The notes under the pieces were generated by a model. That model ran no database searches. It had not been told where the DNA came from and saw only the letters and a list, made by a program, of their open reading frames with translations. A stretch of DNA of 64,000 nucleotides from Bacteroidales bacterium (GTDB lineage Bacteria; Bacteroidota; Bacteroidia; Bacteroidales; JAGOPY01), in the NCBI GenBank assembly GCA_023229505.1, contig JALNZD010000003.1, positions 1 through 64,000 of the forward strand. Reading direction: 5' to 3'. Position 1 is the first letter of the stretch, and each line of letters begins with the position of its first letter. The translations under genes and the position numbers were made by a program. Positions 63,133 through 64,000 of this stretch are shown here, piece after piece.

Positions 63133-64000
63133 ATGATAACAAAGGAAACAGTCAGGGCAGTTATTAAGGAAAATAGCCAATCAGCAGCAAAAAATCTGAC
63201 TGTGAAAAGGGAAAAAGAAATCCCATTAAAAAGCAATAGTATAATTGTAATCACAGGAGTGCGGCGTTGCGGAAAAAGTACACTGTTGCAACAATCACTT
63301 AAAACTGTCAGGAATAAAGTGTTTTTGAATTTTGAGGACACCCGGCTCGAAGGTTTTGATTTAAGCGATTTCCAAAAGCTGGAACAAATAGCTGTTTCGG
63401 AAAAGGCGACTTGCTATATTTTTGATGAAATACAGAATATTCAGGGTTGGGAAAAGTATGTACGTTCGGCCCATGATAAGGGATTTCAAATATTTATCAC
63501 GGGATCCAATGCATCTATGCTCAGCCGGGAGCTTGGCACCAGACTGACCGGAAGGCATATCCAAACTGAACTCTTTCCGTTCAATTACCTGGAATATTTA
63601 CGCTTCACGAAAGAAAAAGCAGGAAAGGAAAGTTTGATAAACTACCTGGCCCGTGGTGGATTTCCCGAGTTTCTGGTCTCAACAAATCCTGAATACCTCA
63701 GGTCATTATTACGTGACATCGTTATCAGGGATATTGCTGTTCGGAGAAATATAAAAAATGACCATATTATTTTAAGACTTGCTTTGCATCTGATGAGTAA
63801 TTTAGGTAAAGAGGTGAGTTATAATAATATGTCGAAAGTAATAGGAATTAAATCCGTGCGTACTACCATTGATTATTGCGATTATCTAAAGGAAAGTTAC
63901 CTGCTGGATTTTGTTCCCCGTTTTTCATTTTCGATAAAGCAACAACTCATTAATCCCAAAAAGGTCTATGCTGTTGATACGGGCATGGCAAGGGCAAACA
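63133..64000 (+). CDS. AAA family ATPase with DUF4143-type domain (partial)
   Basis: The frame runs from ATG 63133 off the right edge (289 codons seen). Residues 1-45 form a basic N-terminus. Walker A is GVRRCGKSTLL, Walker B is YIFDEIQNIQGWEKY, and sensor ITGSNASMLSREL follows, with RLTGRHIQTELFPFNYLEYL after it. The DUF4143-type half begins around LARGGFPEFLVSTNPEYLRSLLRDIVIRDIAVRRN. Proteins of this AAA_14/DUF4143 group are common in prokaryotes and poorly characterised. The expected full length is about 380-400 residues. Confidence 0.9.
   Translation, partial: MITKETVRAVIKENSQSAAKNLTVKREKEIPLKSNSIIVITGVRRCGKSTLLQQSLKTVRNKVFLNFEDTRLEGFDLSDFQKLEQIAVSEKATCYIFDEIQNIQGWEKYVRSAHDKGFQIFITGSNASMLSRELGTRLTGRHIQTELFPFNYLEYLRFTKEKAGKESLINYLARGGFPEFLVSTNPEYLRSLLRDIVIRDIAVRRNIKNDHIILRLALHLMSNLGKEVSYNNMSKVIGIKSVRTTIDYCDYLKESYLLDFVPRFSFSIKQQLINPKKVYAVDTGMARAN

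Noticed and set aside
1..64000. tRNA, rRNA or riboswitch genes
   Set aside because: I looked for cloverleaf cores such as GGTTCAATTCC-type T arms, rRNA landmarks and known riboswitch cores by eye and found none; a covariance search would be needed to be certain.

Overview
The window is a 64-kb piece of a Bacteroidetes chromosome, most likely from the order Bacteroidales or a close relative. Four things point there: type IX secretion (T9SS) C-terminal sorting domains on secreted proteins, a SusC/SusD polysaccharide-uptake pair, Bacteroidetes-type promoters (TTTG about 20 bases before TAnnTTTG), and a complex I operon without nuoE, nuoF and nuoG. There are no rRNA, tRNA or CRISPR loci that I can see. 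Coding is dense on both strands. Gene ends and spacers carry many short tandem repeats and palindromic elements.

Layout. 1-5.4 kb: the tail of a probable transposase, then a giant T9SS cargo gene with a perfect 501-bp internal duplication and a spacer with a possible IS-end remnant. 5.4-12 kb: a CAP/SPOR secreted protein, sucD, mnmE (with a repeat-derived in-frame insertion), a tripartite hipB-hipS-hipT toxin-antitoxin operon, and a B12-binding radical SAM gene. 12-20.2 kb: an accessory stretch of lipoproteins (beta-carbonic anhydrase, metallophosphoesterase, HAD phosphatase, M23 peptidase, serine hydrolase). Several of these genes share nearly the same signal-peptide DNA, and decayed copies and gene fragments lie among them. 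20.5-23.8 kb: an OB-fold-like lipoprotein and a fused CcsB-CcsA cytochrome c maturation protein. 23.8-33.1 kb: a beta-glucan-type utilization locus (PKD lipoprotein, SusC, SusD, two GH30 enzymes), all on the minus strand. 33.2-42.6 kb: housekeeping genes (DEAD-box helicase, DedA, SDR, MFS, a conserved unknown, rarA, kdsA) and one T9SS cargo gene. 42.8-53.2 kb: nuoABCDHIJKLMN plus a small conserved tail gene. 53.2-55 kb: a Y1 (HUH) transposase between two oppositely oriented arrays of double-hairpin REP-like units. 55-62.2 kb: a broken HI0933-type flavoprotein, two outer-membrane proteins, a T9SS thioredoxin-fold protein, a broken TonB-dependent receptor and a CrtI-like oxidoreductase. 62.3-64 kb: a histone-H1-like basic protein and an AAA/DUF4143 ATPase that runs off the edge behind a two-operator promoter.

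How the parts fit. The SusCD/GH30/PKD block would bind, cut and import a beta-glucan. Complex I and CcsBA serve respiration; without NuoEFG the complex probably takes electrons from a donor other than NADH. The T9SS cargo proteins are secreted to the cell surface. The most unusual themes are repeats entering genes (mnmE, the ends of two genes at REP elements), several genes that lost their middle but kept both ends, and the REP/transposase island.
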